Shown piece by piece: positions 6,601 through 12,157 of a stretch of DNA of 12,157 bases (position 1 is the first letter of the stretch; the number at the start of each line of letters is the position of its first letter). The notes under the pieces are model-generated. The model was not told where the DNA came from, searched no databases, and worked only from the letters and a program-made list of their open reading frames with translations. The stretch lies in NCBI GenBank assembly GCA_002311635.1, contig DBZJ01000140.1, positions 1 to 12,157 of the forward strand, written 5' to 3'. The stretch comes from Syntrophaceae bacterium UBA1163 (GTDB lineage: Bacteria; Desulfobacterota; BSN033; UBA1163). The translations under genes and the position numbers were made by a program.

Positions 6601-8142
6601 GATATCCCTAACGCCGGGGAAGAGGCCCTGAAGGATCTCGATCAGAGCGGAATCATTCGGGTTGGAGCCGAGGTGAACCCCGGCGACATTCTGGTTGGAA
6701 AAGTGACCCCGAAGGGAGAAACCCAACTCTCTCCGGAGGAAAAACTCCTTCGAGCTGTCTTTGGTGAAAAAGCAGGAGATGTTCGAGATACCTCGTTGAG
6801 GGTCCCTCACGGGATCGAAGGAATTGTCATCGATGCCAAAGTTTTTTCACGCAAGGGGCAGGAGAGGGATGAGAGGACAAAAACCATCGAGGACCAAGAG
6901 AAGGCGCGGCTGCTGAAAAACCAGGCGGATGAGATCCGGATCATCCAGAACAGTACGCGGAGAAAGATCGGGAAATATCTCATCGACAAAAAAGCCGCCC
7001 ATAAGATAGGGGATGAGAAGAAAGGCCGCGTCTATCTGGAGGCGAAAGAGCGGCTCAAGGAAGAACATCTCTTTGCGATCCCCTTCGATCGACTCAAGGA
7101 GATTGATGTGATCGAGGGGAAGAGAGTTCTTCCCGACGTTCAACGTTTTCTCGACCATGCAGAACTCCAGATCAATGTGGTGAAGGGAGTCTTTGGAGAT
7201 AAGCTGGCCAAACTGAAGAGAGGAGACGAACTGGCTCCGGGCGTCATCAAGACGGTCAAAGTCTACATCGCCATGAAGCGAAAGCTTTCTGTCGGGGATA
7301 AAATGTCCGGACGTCATGGGAACAAAGGGATCATTTCCAGAATTCTCCCCGAGGAAGACATGCCGTATTTAGAGGATGGGACCCCGGTCGAAATCATCCT
7401 CAATCCATTAGGCGTCCCCTCACGAATGAATGTGGGCCAAATTCTTGAGACCCACCTGGGATGGGCTGCGAAGGGCCTGGGATGGAAGATTGAGGAATAT
7501 TTGGAGAAACACTTCAACCCCAAATTGCTTCGAAGAAGAATTAAGGAAATCTATTCCTCAAAAGAGGTGAATGAATACCTGGAGCAGGCGACCGATGACG
7601 AGATTGTCGAGCTGGCCCGGAAGCTGGGTGAAGGAATTTTCGTCTCGGTCCCTGTGTTCGACGGAGCTTCGGAGGAAGAGATCAAGGATCTCTTGAAGAG
7701 AGCCGGACTTCCGACCACTGGGCAAACGATTCTCTATGACGGGAGGACGGGGGAACCTTTCCACCAGAAGGTGACCATAGGCTATATGTACCTCCTCAAA
7801 TTGCACCACCTCGTAGACGACAAGATCCATGCCCGATCCATCGGCCCTTATTCTTTGGTGACCCAACAGCCCTTGGGTGGAAAAGCTCAGTTCGGAGGGC
7901 AACGGTTAGGGGAGATGGAGGTGTGGGCCTTGGAGGCCTATGGAGCGGCCCATTCCTTGCAGGAATTCTTGACGGTTAAGTCGGACGATGTCGCGGGAAG
8001 GACTCGAGTCTATGAGGCGATCGTCAAAGGAGAGCACACGCTGGAGCCTGGATTGCCCGAGTCGTTTAACGTGCTGGTCAAAGAATTACAGAGCCTTTGT
8101 TTGGATACCGAATTGATCGAAGAAAAGAGAGAAGAAATTTAA
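3682..8142 (+). CDS. rpoB: RNA polymerase beta subunit with an embedded L1-like domain
   Basis: This is the beta subunit of RNA polymerase, 1486 residues against 1342 in E. coli. ATG at 3682 is chosen over a GTG two codons upstream because GGAG ends 6 bases before it. Conserved parts run in order: N-terminal protrusion and lobe (with I-I-P-Y-R-G-S-W), the fork/rifampicin region S-S-Q-L-S-Q-F-M-D (623-631), the block [24 protein letters not shown] region, and [12 protein letters not shown], with K1207 and K1215 matching E. coli K1065 and K1073. D631, H641 and S646 match E. coli D516, H526 and S531, so the rifampicin pocket looks wild type. Lineage inserts of the proteobacterial type are present in the lobe and near 1050-1180. 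Two further oddities are a charged segment at 360-391 and an L1 domain II-like insert at about 447-527. The frame is open throughout. Confidence 0.97.
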   Translation: MASVVPVYRRYRKNFSKIKEVLEISNLIDVQKRSYEQFLQASGDPDKREPTGLQAVFRTVFPIKDFYETASLEFVNYRLTEPKYDVEECLLRGMTYAAPVKVTVRLVVWDVNEETKAKSIKAVKEQEVYFGEIPLMTENGTFIVNGTERVIVSQLHRSPGVFFDQDQVKPHSGGKVFYYGRIIPYRGSWIDFEFDQKDLLHVRIDRRRKIPVTVLLRALKYTGQELLDYFYHKETVLIRRGKFQKEISEEVLVGQKATSDILDPKTHKIILKKHRRITEDAFKKLELAKINTISVEVQDLIGRYLAKDVVDPETGEVVAECNDQVTEKLLNEMKERKIESFEILFIDNINVSSSLRDTLVADKIGLTREEREKLPAVEPGKSLREKESERALLDIYKRLRPGDPPTIETASGLFYNLFFNPERYDLSKVGRMKLNHKLGLKGNPPKVLVFTERLKKEALAAGATYAGGRELVDRISEGWLDFDEAIATPEMAEEIQRIAKILHPIGLMPSLKEGTITDDVRGRIRKISEDEKTTLRRRDILEVVQYLIKLKDGQGAVDDIDHLGNRRVRTVGELLENQYHIGLVRIERAIKERMSLQDIETLMPHDLINSKPLSAVIKEFFGSSQLSQFMDQTNPLSEITHKRRLSALGPGGLTRERAGFEVRDVHPTHYGRICPIETPEGPNIGLITSLSTYARVNDYGFIETPYREVINGKVTNNIRYLFALDEEEEIDGHKPAIAQANAPLDREGRFTVPLISARRGGEFVMVRPEEIRYMDVSPKQLVSVATSLVPFLENDDANRALMGSNMQRQAVPLLKTDAPLIGTGMEAIVARDSGVTVVAKRSGVVEDVDASRIVIRADEDGQKEDDPGVDIYTLIKYKRSNQNTCINQRPIVRIGERVKKGEVIADGPATHMGELALGKNVLVGFMPWGGYNFEDSILISEKLLKEDTYTSIHIEELECVARDTKLGKEEITCDIPNAGEEALKDLDQSGIIRVGAEVNPGDILVGKVTPKGETQLSPEEKLLRAVFGEKAGDVRDTSLRVPHGIEGIVIDAKVFSRKGQERDERTKTIEDQEKARLLKNQADEIRIIQNSTRRKIGKYLIDKKAAHKIGDEKKGRVYLEAKERLKEEHLFAIPFDRLKEIDVIEGKRVLPDVQRFLDHAELQINVVKGVFGDKLAKLKRGDELAPGVIKTVKVYIAMKRKLSVGDKMSGRHGNKGIISRILPEEDMPYLEDGTPVEIILNPLGVPSRMNVGQILETHLGWAAKGLGWKIEEYLEKHFNPKLLRRRIKEIYSSKEVNEYLEQATDDEIVELARKLGEGIFVSVPVFDGASEEEIKDLLKRAGLPTTGQTILYDGRTGEPFHQKVTIGYMYLLKLHHLVDDKIHARSIGPYSLVTQQPLGGKAQFGGQRLGEMEVWALEAYGAAHSLQEFLTVKSDDVAGRTRVYEAIVKGEHTLEPGLPESFNVLVKELQSLCLDTELIEEKREEI
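5020..5262 (+). other. ribosomal protein L1 domain II-like insert inside RpoB
   Basis: RpoB residues 447-527 align with L1 residues 75-156 from the same window. After a shared V-L-V-F and a one-residue gap, 72 aligned residues have 38 identities, including K-E-A-L, A-G-A, G-W-L-D-F-D, A-I-A-T-P, K-I-L, G-L-M-P and G-T. The insert lies between the beta segment [12 protein letters not shown] and the beta segment R-R-R-D-I-L-E-V-V, replacing a loop of about 13 residues in E. coli (about positions 405-417). L1 domain II is itself an inserted domain in L1, with termini close together, so it is well suited to insertion in a loop. L1 domain I, the main RNA-binding part in studied L1 proteins, is absent. 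What the insert does is unknown. Confidence 0.9.
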
Positions 8143-8145
8143 TAT

Positions 8146-8213
8146 CGCAAAGCGCAGAGCGCAAAGCGCATAGCGAAGTTCTTTGCTATGCGCCATGCTC
8201 TATGCGCTATGCT
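8146..8213 (+). repeat. heptad-repeat palindrome between rpoB and rpoC
   Basis: The left arm is four 7-base units (CGCAAAG, CGCAGAG, CGCAAAG, CGCATAG). The centre is CGAAG-TT-CTTTG. The right arm is four units of the opposite orientation (CTATGCG, CCATGCT, CTATGCG, CTATGCT). The arms are 33 bases each around TT. The inner 13 bp (8166-8178 with 8181-8193) pair with one G-T, and outer units pair imperfectly. It starts 3 bases after the rpoB stop and ends 7 bases before the rpoC ribosome binding site. No T-run follows. It may be a dispersed intergenic repeat and/or an RNA structure that tunes rpoC. Confidence 0.85.
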
Positions 8214-8220
8214 TTCTAAA

Positions 8221-8226
8221 AGGAGG
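8221..8226 (+). promoter_or_regulatory. ribosome binding site that fixes the TTG start of rpoC
   Basis: A perfect AGGAGG lies 5 bases before TTG at 8232. No ATG occurs near the conserved N-terminus in that frame, so this site decides the start. Confidence 0.85.
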
Positions 8227-8231
8227 CAACC

Positions 8232-11200
8232 TTGGAAGATTATTTATCATTCTTTGAGAAGGGGAAAAGTCCGATTAATTATAATGCCATTCGGATCTCG
8301 ATTGCCTCTCCGGAAAAGATCGAATCCTGGTCCCACGGAGAGGTAAAAAAGCCAGAGACCATTAACTATCGGACGTTCAAACCGGAAAAGGACGGGCTCT
8401 TCTGTGCCAAGATCTTTGGCCCCACCAAAGACTATGAGTGCAATTGCGGCAAATACAAACGGATGAAGCACCGGGGCATTGTCTGCGAAAAATGCGGCGT
8501 GGAGGTCATTCAATCCAAGGTCCGCAGGGAAAGGATGGGCCATATCCGGTTGGCCACCCCGGTCGCGCACATCTGGTTCCTCAAGAGCATCCCGAGTAAA
8601 ATTGGGATCCTCTCGGATATGACGCTCAGAGAATTAGAGCGGATTCTCTACTTTGAGGCCTACCTCGTCCTCGACGGGAAGAAGACGCCCGTCAAGAAAG
8701 GAGAGATTCTTTCGGAAGATCGATACCGGGAGGCGAGGGAGAAATACAAAGATGATTTTGTGGCCGCTCAAGGAGCGGATGCGATTCGGGAGCTGTTGAG
8801 AAACACGAACGTGAAGGAACTTTCTCAGAAGCTTCGGACCGAAATGAAGGAAACGGCCTCGGAAGCCAAGAAAAAGAGGCTGGCCAAACGGTTAAAGATT
8901 ATTGAGTCCTTCTTGGAATCGGGAAACAAACCGGAGTGGATGATTTTGGAAGTGATTCCCGTCATCCCGCCCGACCTTCGCCCTCTTGTCCCCTTGGATG
9001 GAGGCCGGTTTGCCACCTCTGATCTGAATGACCTTTACCGAAGAGTGATCAATCGGAACAACCGCCTCAAACGGCTTCTCGAATTGAACGCGCCGGAGAT
9101 CATCATCCGTAACGAAAAGCGGATGCTGCAGGAAGCCGTCGATGCCCTTTTCGACAACGGGAAGAGAGGAAGGACGATCTTAGGGGCGAATAAGAAACCT
9201 CTTAAATCATTGAGCGATATGCTCCGGGGCAAACAGGGCCGTTTCCGACAGAACCTTCTAGGGAAACGGGTGGACTATTCCGGCCGTTCGGTGATCGTCG
9301 TCGGCCCCGAGCTGAAGTTGCATCAGTGCGGCCTTCCCAAGAAGATGGCCCTTGAACTGTTCAAACCTTTCATCTACCACCGTTTGGAAGAGAAGGGTTT
9401 GGTGACCACGATCAAGAGTGCCAAGAAGATGTTGGAGAAAGAGAGGCCCGAGGTCTGGGACGTTCTGGATGAAGTGATCCGTGAACATCCGGTGATGCTC
9501 AATCGTGCGCCGACCCTTCACCGTTTAGGGATTCAGGCCTTTGAGCCCGTATTGATCGAGGGCAAAGCCATCCAGCTCCACCCGTTGGTCTGCGCTGCCT
9601 TTAACGCTGATTTTGACGGAGACCAGATGGCTGTCCATGTTCCCCTTTCTGTGGAGGCTCAGGCGGAGGCAAGGATACTGATGATGTCCACCAATAACAT
9701 CCTTTCCCCGGCGAATGGGAAACCCATCATTATTCCCACCCAAGACATCGTCCTTGGAATTTATTACATGACCCGGGAGCGCCCTTACGTCAGAGGGGAG
9801 GGAAAAGCCTTTTCAAACCCGGAGGAGGTCCGAATCGCTTACGATGCGAATGAGGTCGACCTTCATGCCCGAATCAAGGTCCGATTAGATGGGGAACTCG
9901 TCGAGACCACTGTGGGCAGAGTCCTCCTGAAGGAAATTCTCCCTGAGGAGATCCCGTTTCGATTGATCAACAAGGTCATGAAGAAGAGCGAGCTCGCCAA
10001 TCTCATCGACTATTGCTACCGGTATGGGGGAGATAAGAAAACGGTCCTTCTCTCTGATCGGTTGAAGGGTTTGGGTTATTATTACGCGACCTTGGCCGGG
10101 ATTTCCATTTCCCTTGATGACATGCTGATTCCTTCCAACAAGGAAAAACTCCTTCGAGAAGCCCAACAGGAGATCGAGAGGGTTCAAGAACAATATACGG
10201 AGGGATTGATTACAGATGGAGAGCGATACAATAAAGTCATCGACATCTGGGCTCAGGTCACTGAAAACATTGCGGGGGTGATGTTGAAGGAACTGGGGAG
10301 CGAAGAGGTGGTGGCCCCTTCCGGAGAGAAACAAACTACAGAGAGTTTAAACCCTATTTACATCATGGCCGACTCCGGAGCTCGAGGCAGCGCCCAACAG
10401 GTGCGACAATTAGCCGGGATGCGGGGTTTGATGGCCAAACCTTCCGGAGAGATCATCGAAACGCCCATCACCGCGAACTTTCGGGAAGGGCTGTCGGTTC
10501 TGCAATACTTCATCTCCACCCACGGCGCCCGAAAGGGGCTGGCCGATACCGCTTTGAAGACAGCCAATGCCGGATATCTCACCCGGCGATTAGTAGATGT
10601 CGCTCAGGACGTTGTGATCAGGGAGCATGACTGCGGCACCCTGGATGGGATCGAAGTCGAATCGCTCGTCGAGGGAGGGGAGATCATCGAATCGATGAAA
10701 GAAAGAATTCTGGGCCGCGTGGCCCTGGAAGAAATCCGGGATCCTTTTTCCAATGAGGTGGTCGCCAAAGGGAATGAAGAAATCGACGAGACCCTGGCTG
10801 ATCGCATTGAAGATATTGGAATTGACAAGGTCAAGATTCGATCCGTGCTTACCTGCAAATCGAAACAAGGTGTCTGTGCCCTCTGTTACGGAAGGGATTT
10901 GGCCCGAGGGAGACTGGTCGGTGTGGGGGAGGCCATCGGCATCATCGCTGCCCAGTCCATTGGCGAGCCGGGAACCCAGCTCACGATGAGGACATTCCAC
11001 ATCGGTGGGACCGCCAGCCGGCGGGCAGAACAGACGACATTGGAATGCCGGATTGACGGGAAGGTGAAATTTCTCAATCTCAAGAGCGTCAAAAACCGCG
11101 AAGGAAACCTGATCGTCATGAACCGAAATGGAGAGATTGCCATTTTGGATGAAAACGGAAGAGAACGGAGGAGGTATTCCGTGATTTACGGCGCCAAACT

Positions 11201-12157
11201 GAGGGTCAAGGATGGGCAGAAGGTGAACGAAGGAGAGATCCTGGCAGAATGGGATCCTTACTCCATCCCTGTCTTGACGGAGGTCTCAGGGAGGGTGAAG
11301 TTTGGGGACATCATTGAAGGGGCGACCATGCAGGAGCAAGTGGATGAGTTTACCGGCCTTTCGAGAAAAGTGATCACTGAATCGAAAGACGCGGAGCTTC
11401 GGCCAAGGATCTCCATGAAGGATGAGAAAGGCAGGACCATGAATCTTCCTGGGTCTGCTTCCCAGGCTCGGTATCTCCTTCCGGTCGGAGCGAACATTTT
11501 TATCTCCGAAGGAGATATGGTGGAAGCCGGGGATGTCATCGTGAAGATCCCGCGGGAGACGACTAAGACAAAGGACATCACAGGAGGTCTTCCTCGAGTG
11601 GCTGAGCTTTTTGAAGCCAGAAAGCCCAAAGAGTATGCGTTGATCAGCGATATCGATGGGGCGGTTGAATTTGGAAAGGACCTCAAAGGGAAGAGGAAGG
11701 TGGTCATTCGACCCGATGTGGGCGAGTCCAAAGAATATATGATTCCCAAGGGAAAACATGTCAGCGTCCATGAAGGTGATTTTGTAAAAGCGGGGGAGGC
11801 CCTGATGGATGGTCCCTCCAATCCTCATGATATTTTGAGAGTGTTGGGGGACAAGGCCCTGGCCCGGTATTTAGTCGATGAAATTCAGGAGGTCTATAAA
11901 CTCCAAGGGGTCAAGATTAACGATAAACATATCGAAGTCATCGTTCGCCAGATGCTCAAGAGGGTGAAAATCAAAGAAGTGGGAGATACGCACTTCTTGG
12001 TAGACGACCAAGTGGAAAAATTTGTATTTGAGGAAGAGAACGCCCGCGTCATGAAGGAAGGAGGAAAACCCGCTGTGGGAGAGCCTCTGTTCCTGGGAAT
12101 CACGAAGGCGTCTCTTATCACAGATAGTTTTATCTCCGCCGCCTCCTTCCAGGAGAC
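8232..12157 (+). CDS. rpoC: RNA polymerase beta' subunit (TTG start, 3' end cut by window)
   Basis: This is the catalytic beta' subunit; 1308 codons are present and the C-terminus runs off the window (E. coli has 1407 residues). It begins [10 protein letters not shown] from TTG. The N-terminal zinc finger has C70, C72, C85 and C88. The active-site motif N-A-D-F-D-G-D-Q-M places the Mg-binding aspartates at D460, D462 and D464, the same numbers as in E. coli. The second zinc site is C801, C875, C882 and C885. The trigger-loop region M-R-T-F-H-I-G-G contains M919 and H923. A long insert of the proteobacterial SI3 type follows. The last visible part, [20 protein letters not shown], is the conserved C-terminal block. 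All these motifs share one uninterrupted frame, so no frameshift is seen. Confidence 0.97.
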   Translation, partial: MEDYLSFFEKGKSPINYNAIRISIASPEKIESWSHGEVKKPETINYRTFKPEKDGLFCAKIFGPTKDYECNCGKYKRMKHRGIVCEKCGVEVIQSKVRRERMGHIRLATPVAHIWFLKSIPSKIGILSDMTLRELERILYFEAYLVLDGKKTPVKKGEILSEDRYREAREKYKDDFVAAQGADAIRELLRNTNVKELSQKLRTEMKETASEAKKKRLAKRLKIIESFLESGNKPEWMILEVIPVIPPDLRPLVPLDGGRFATSDLNDLYRRVINRNNRLKRLLELNAPEIIIRNEKRMLQEAVDALFDNGKRGRTILGANKKPLKSLSDMLRGKQGRFRQNLLGKRVDYSGRSVIVVGPELKLHQCGLPKKMALELFKPFIYHRLEEKGLVTTIKSAKKMLEKERPEVWDVLDEVIREHPVMLNRAPTLHRLGIQAFEPVLIEGKAIQLHPLVCAAFNADFDGDQMAVHVPLSVEAQAEARILMMSTNNILSPANGKPIIIPTQDIVLGIYYMTRERPYVRGEGKAFSNPEEVRIAYDANEVDLHARIKVRLDGELVETTVGRVLLKEILPEEIPFRLINKVMKKSELANLIDYCYRYGGDKKTVLLSDRLKGLGYYYATLAGISISLDDMLIPSNKEKLLREAQQEIERVQEQYTEGLITDGERYNKVIDIWAQVTENIAGVMLKELGSEEVVAPSGEKQTTESLNPIYIMADSGARGSAQQVRQLAGMRGLMAKPSGEIIETPITANFREGLSVLQYFISTHGARKGLADTALKTANAGYLTRRLVDVAQDVVIREHDCGTLDGIEVESLVEGGEIIESMKERILGRVALEEIRDPFSNEVVAKGNEEIDETLADRIEDIGIDKVKIRSVLTCKSKQGVCALCYGRDLARGRLVGVGEAIGIIAAQSIGEPGTQLTMRTFHIGGTASRRAEQTTLECRIDGKVKFLNLKSVKNREGNLIVMNRNGEIAILDENGRERRRYSVIYGAKLRVKDGQKVNEGEILAEWDPYSIPVLTEVSGRVKFGDIIEGATMQEQVDEFTGLSRKVITESKDAELRPRISMKDEKGRTMNLPGSASQARYLLPVGANIFISEGDMVEAGDVIVKIPRETTKTKDITGGLPRVAELFEARKPKEYALISDIDGAVEFGKDLKGKRKVVIRPDVGESKEYMIPKGKHVSVHEGDFVKAGEALMDGPSNPHDILRVLGDKALARYLVDEIQEVYKLQGVKINDKHIEVIVRQMLKRVKIKEVGDTHFLVDDQVEKFVFEEENARVMKEGGKPAVGEPLFLGITKASLITDSFISAASFQE

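Noticed and set aside
8166..8193. Intrinsic terminator after rpoB
   Set aside because: The stem is strong but is followed by CATGCTC rather than a T-run, and rpoC follows directly in the same operon.
11258..11828. Long minus-strand open frames (180 and 187 codons) opposite rpoC
   Set aside because: They lie antisense to conserved RpoC sequence, overlap each other in different frames and resemble no protein family. They are shadows of the coding strand.

Overview
The window is the core transcription/translation cluster of a Gram-negative bacterium, all genes on the + strand: the last codons of a probable tuf, then rpmG (L33), tRNA-Trp(CCA), secE, nusG, rplK (L11), rplA (L1), rplJ (L10), rplL (L7/L12), rpoB and rpoC (cut by the right edge). 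This order, the Zn-binding L33, the lineage inserts in RpoB (beta-lobe and beta-i9 type) and RpoC (a long insert after the trigger loop), and the style of the RpoC N-terminus all suggest a deltaproteobacterium-like lineage (Desulfobacterota or a close relative). That placement is inferred from remembered family features, not from a search.

Layout: 1-19 tuf tail; 54-203 rpmG; 251-327 tRNA-Trp with encoded CCA; 403-621 secE; 669-1199 nusG; 1224-1646 rplK; 1656-2363 rplA; 2401-2949 rplJ (TTG start); 3004-3393 rplL; a 288-base spacer with hairpins; 3682-8142 rpoB; an 89-base spacer holding a heptad-repeat palindrome; 8232 to the edge rpoC (TTG start). No gap reaches 300 bases. The genes form one functional block: SecE (protein export), NusG (elongation and coupling factor), the L11/L1 and L10/L12 ribosomal stalk proteins, and the two large RNA polymerase subunits.

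The standout observation is inside rpoB. RpoB is long (1486 aa; E. coli 1342) and residues about 447-527 (5020-5262) are not RNA polymerase sequence: they match domain II of ribosomal protein L1, including the L1 encoded 3 kb upstream in the same window. Over the 72-residue gap-free part I count 38 identical residues (about 53%), plus a shared VLVF just before it and a single one-residue gap. The match covers essentially the whole L1 domain II and lies in frame between normal beta-subunit segments, replacing a short variable loop that lies between E. coli positions of about 405 and 419. The result is a beta subunit carrying an embedded ribosomal-protein domain, an arrangement I do not know from the literature.

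A second oddity is the rpoB-rpoC spacer: four 7-base units of type CGCANAG, a short centre, then four units of the reverse-complement type, forming a 68-base palindrome directly before the rpoC ribosome binding site. Everything else reads as intact, ordinary housekeeping genes.
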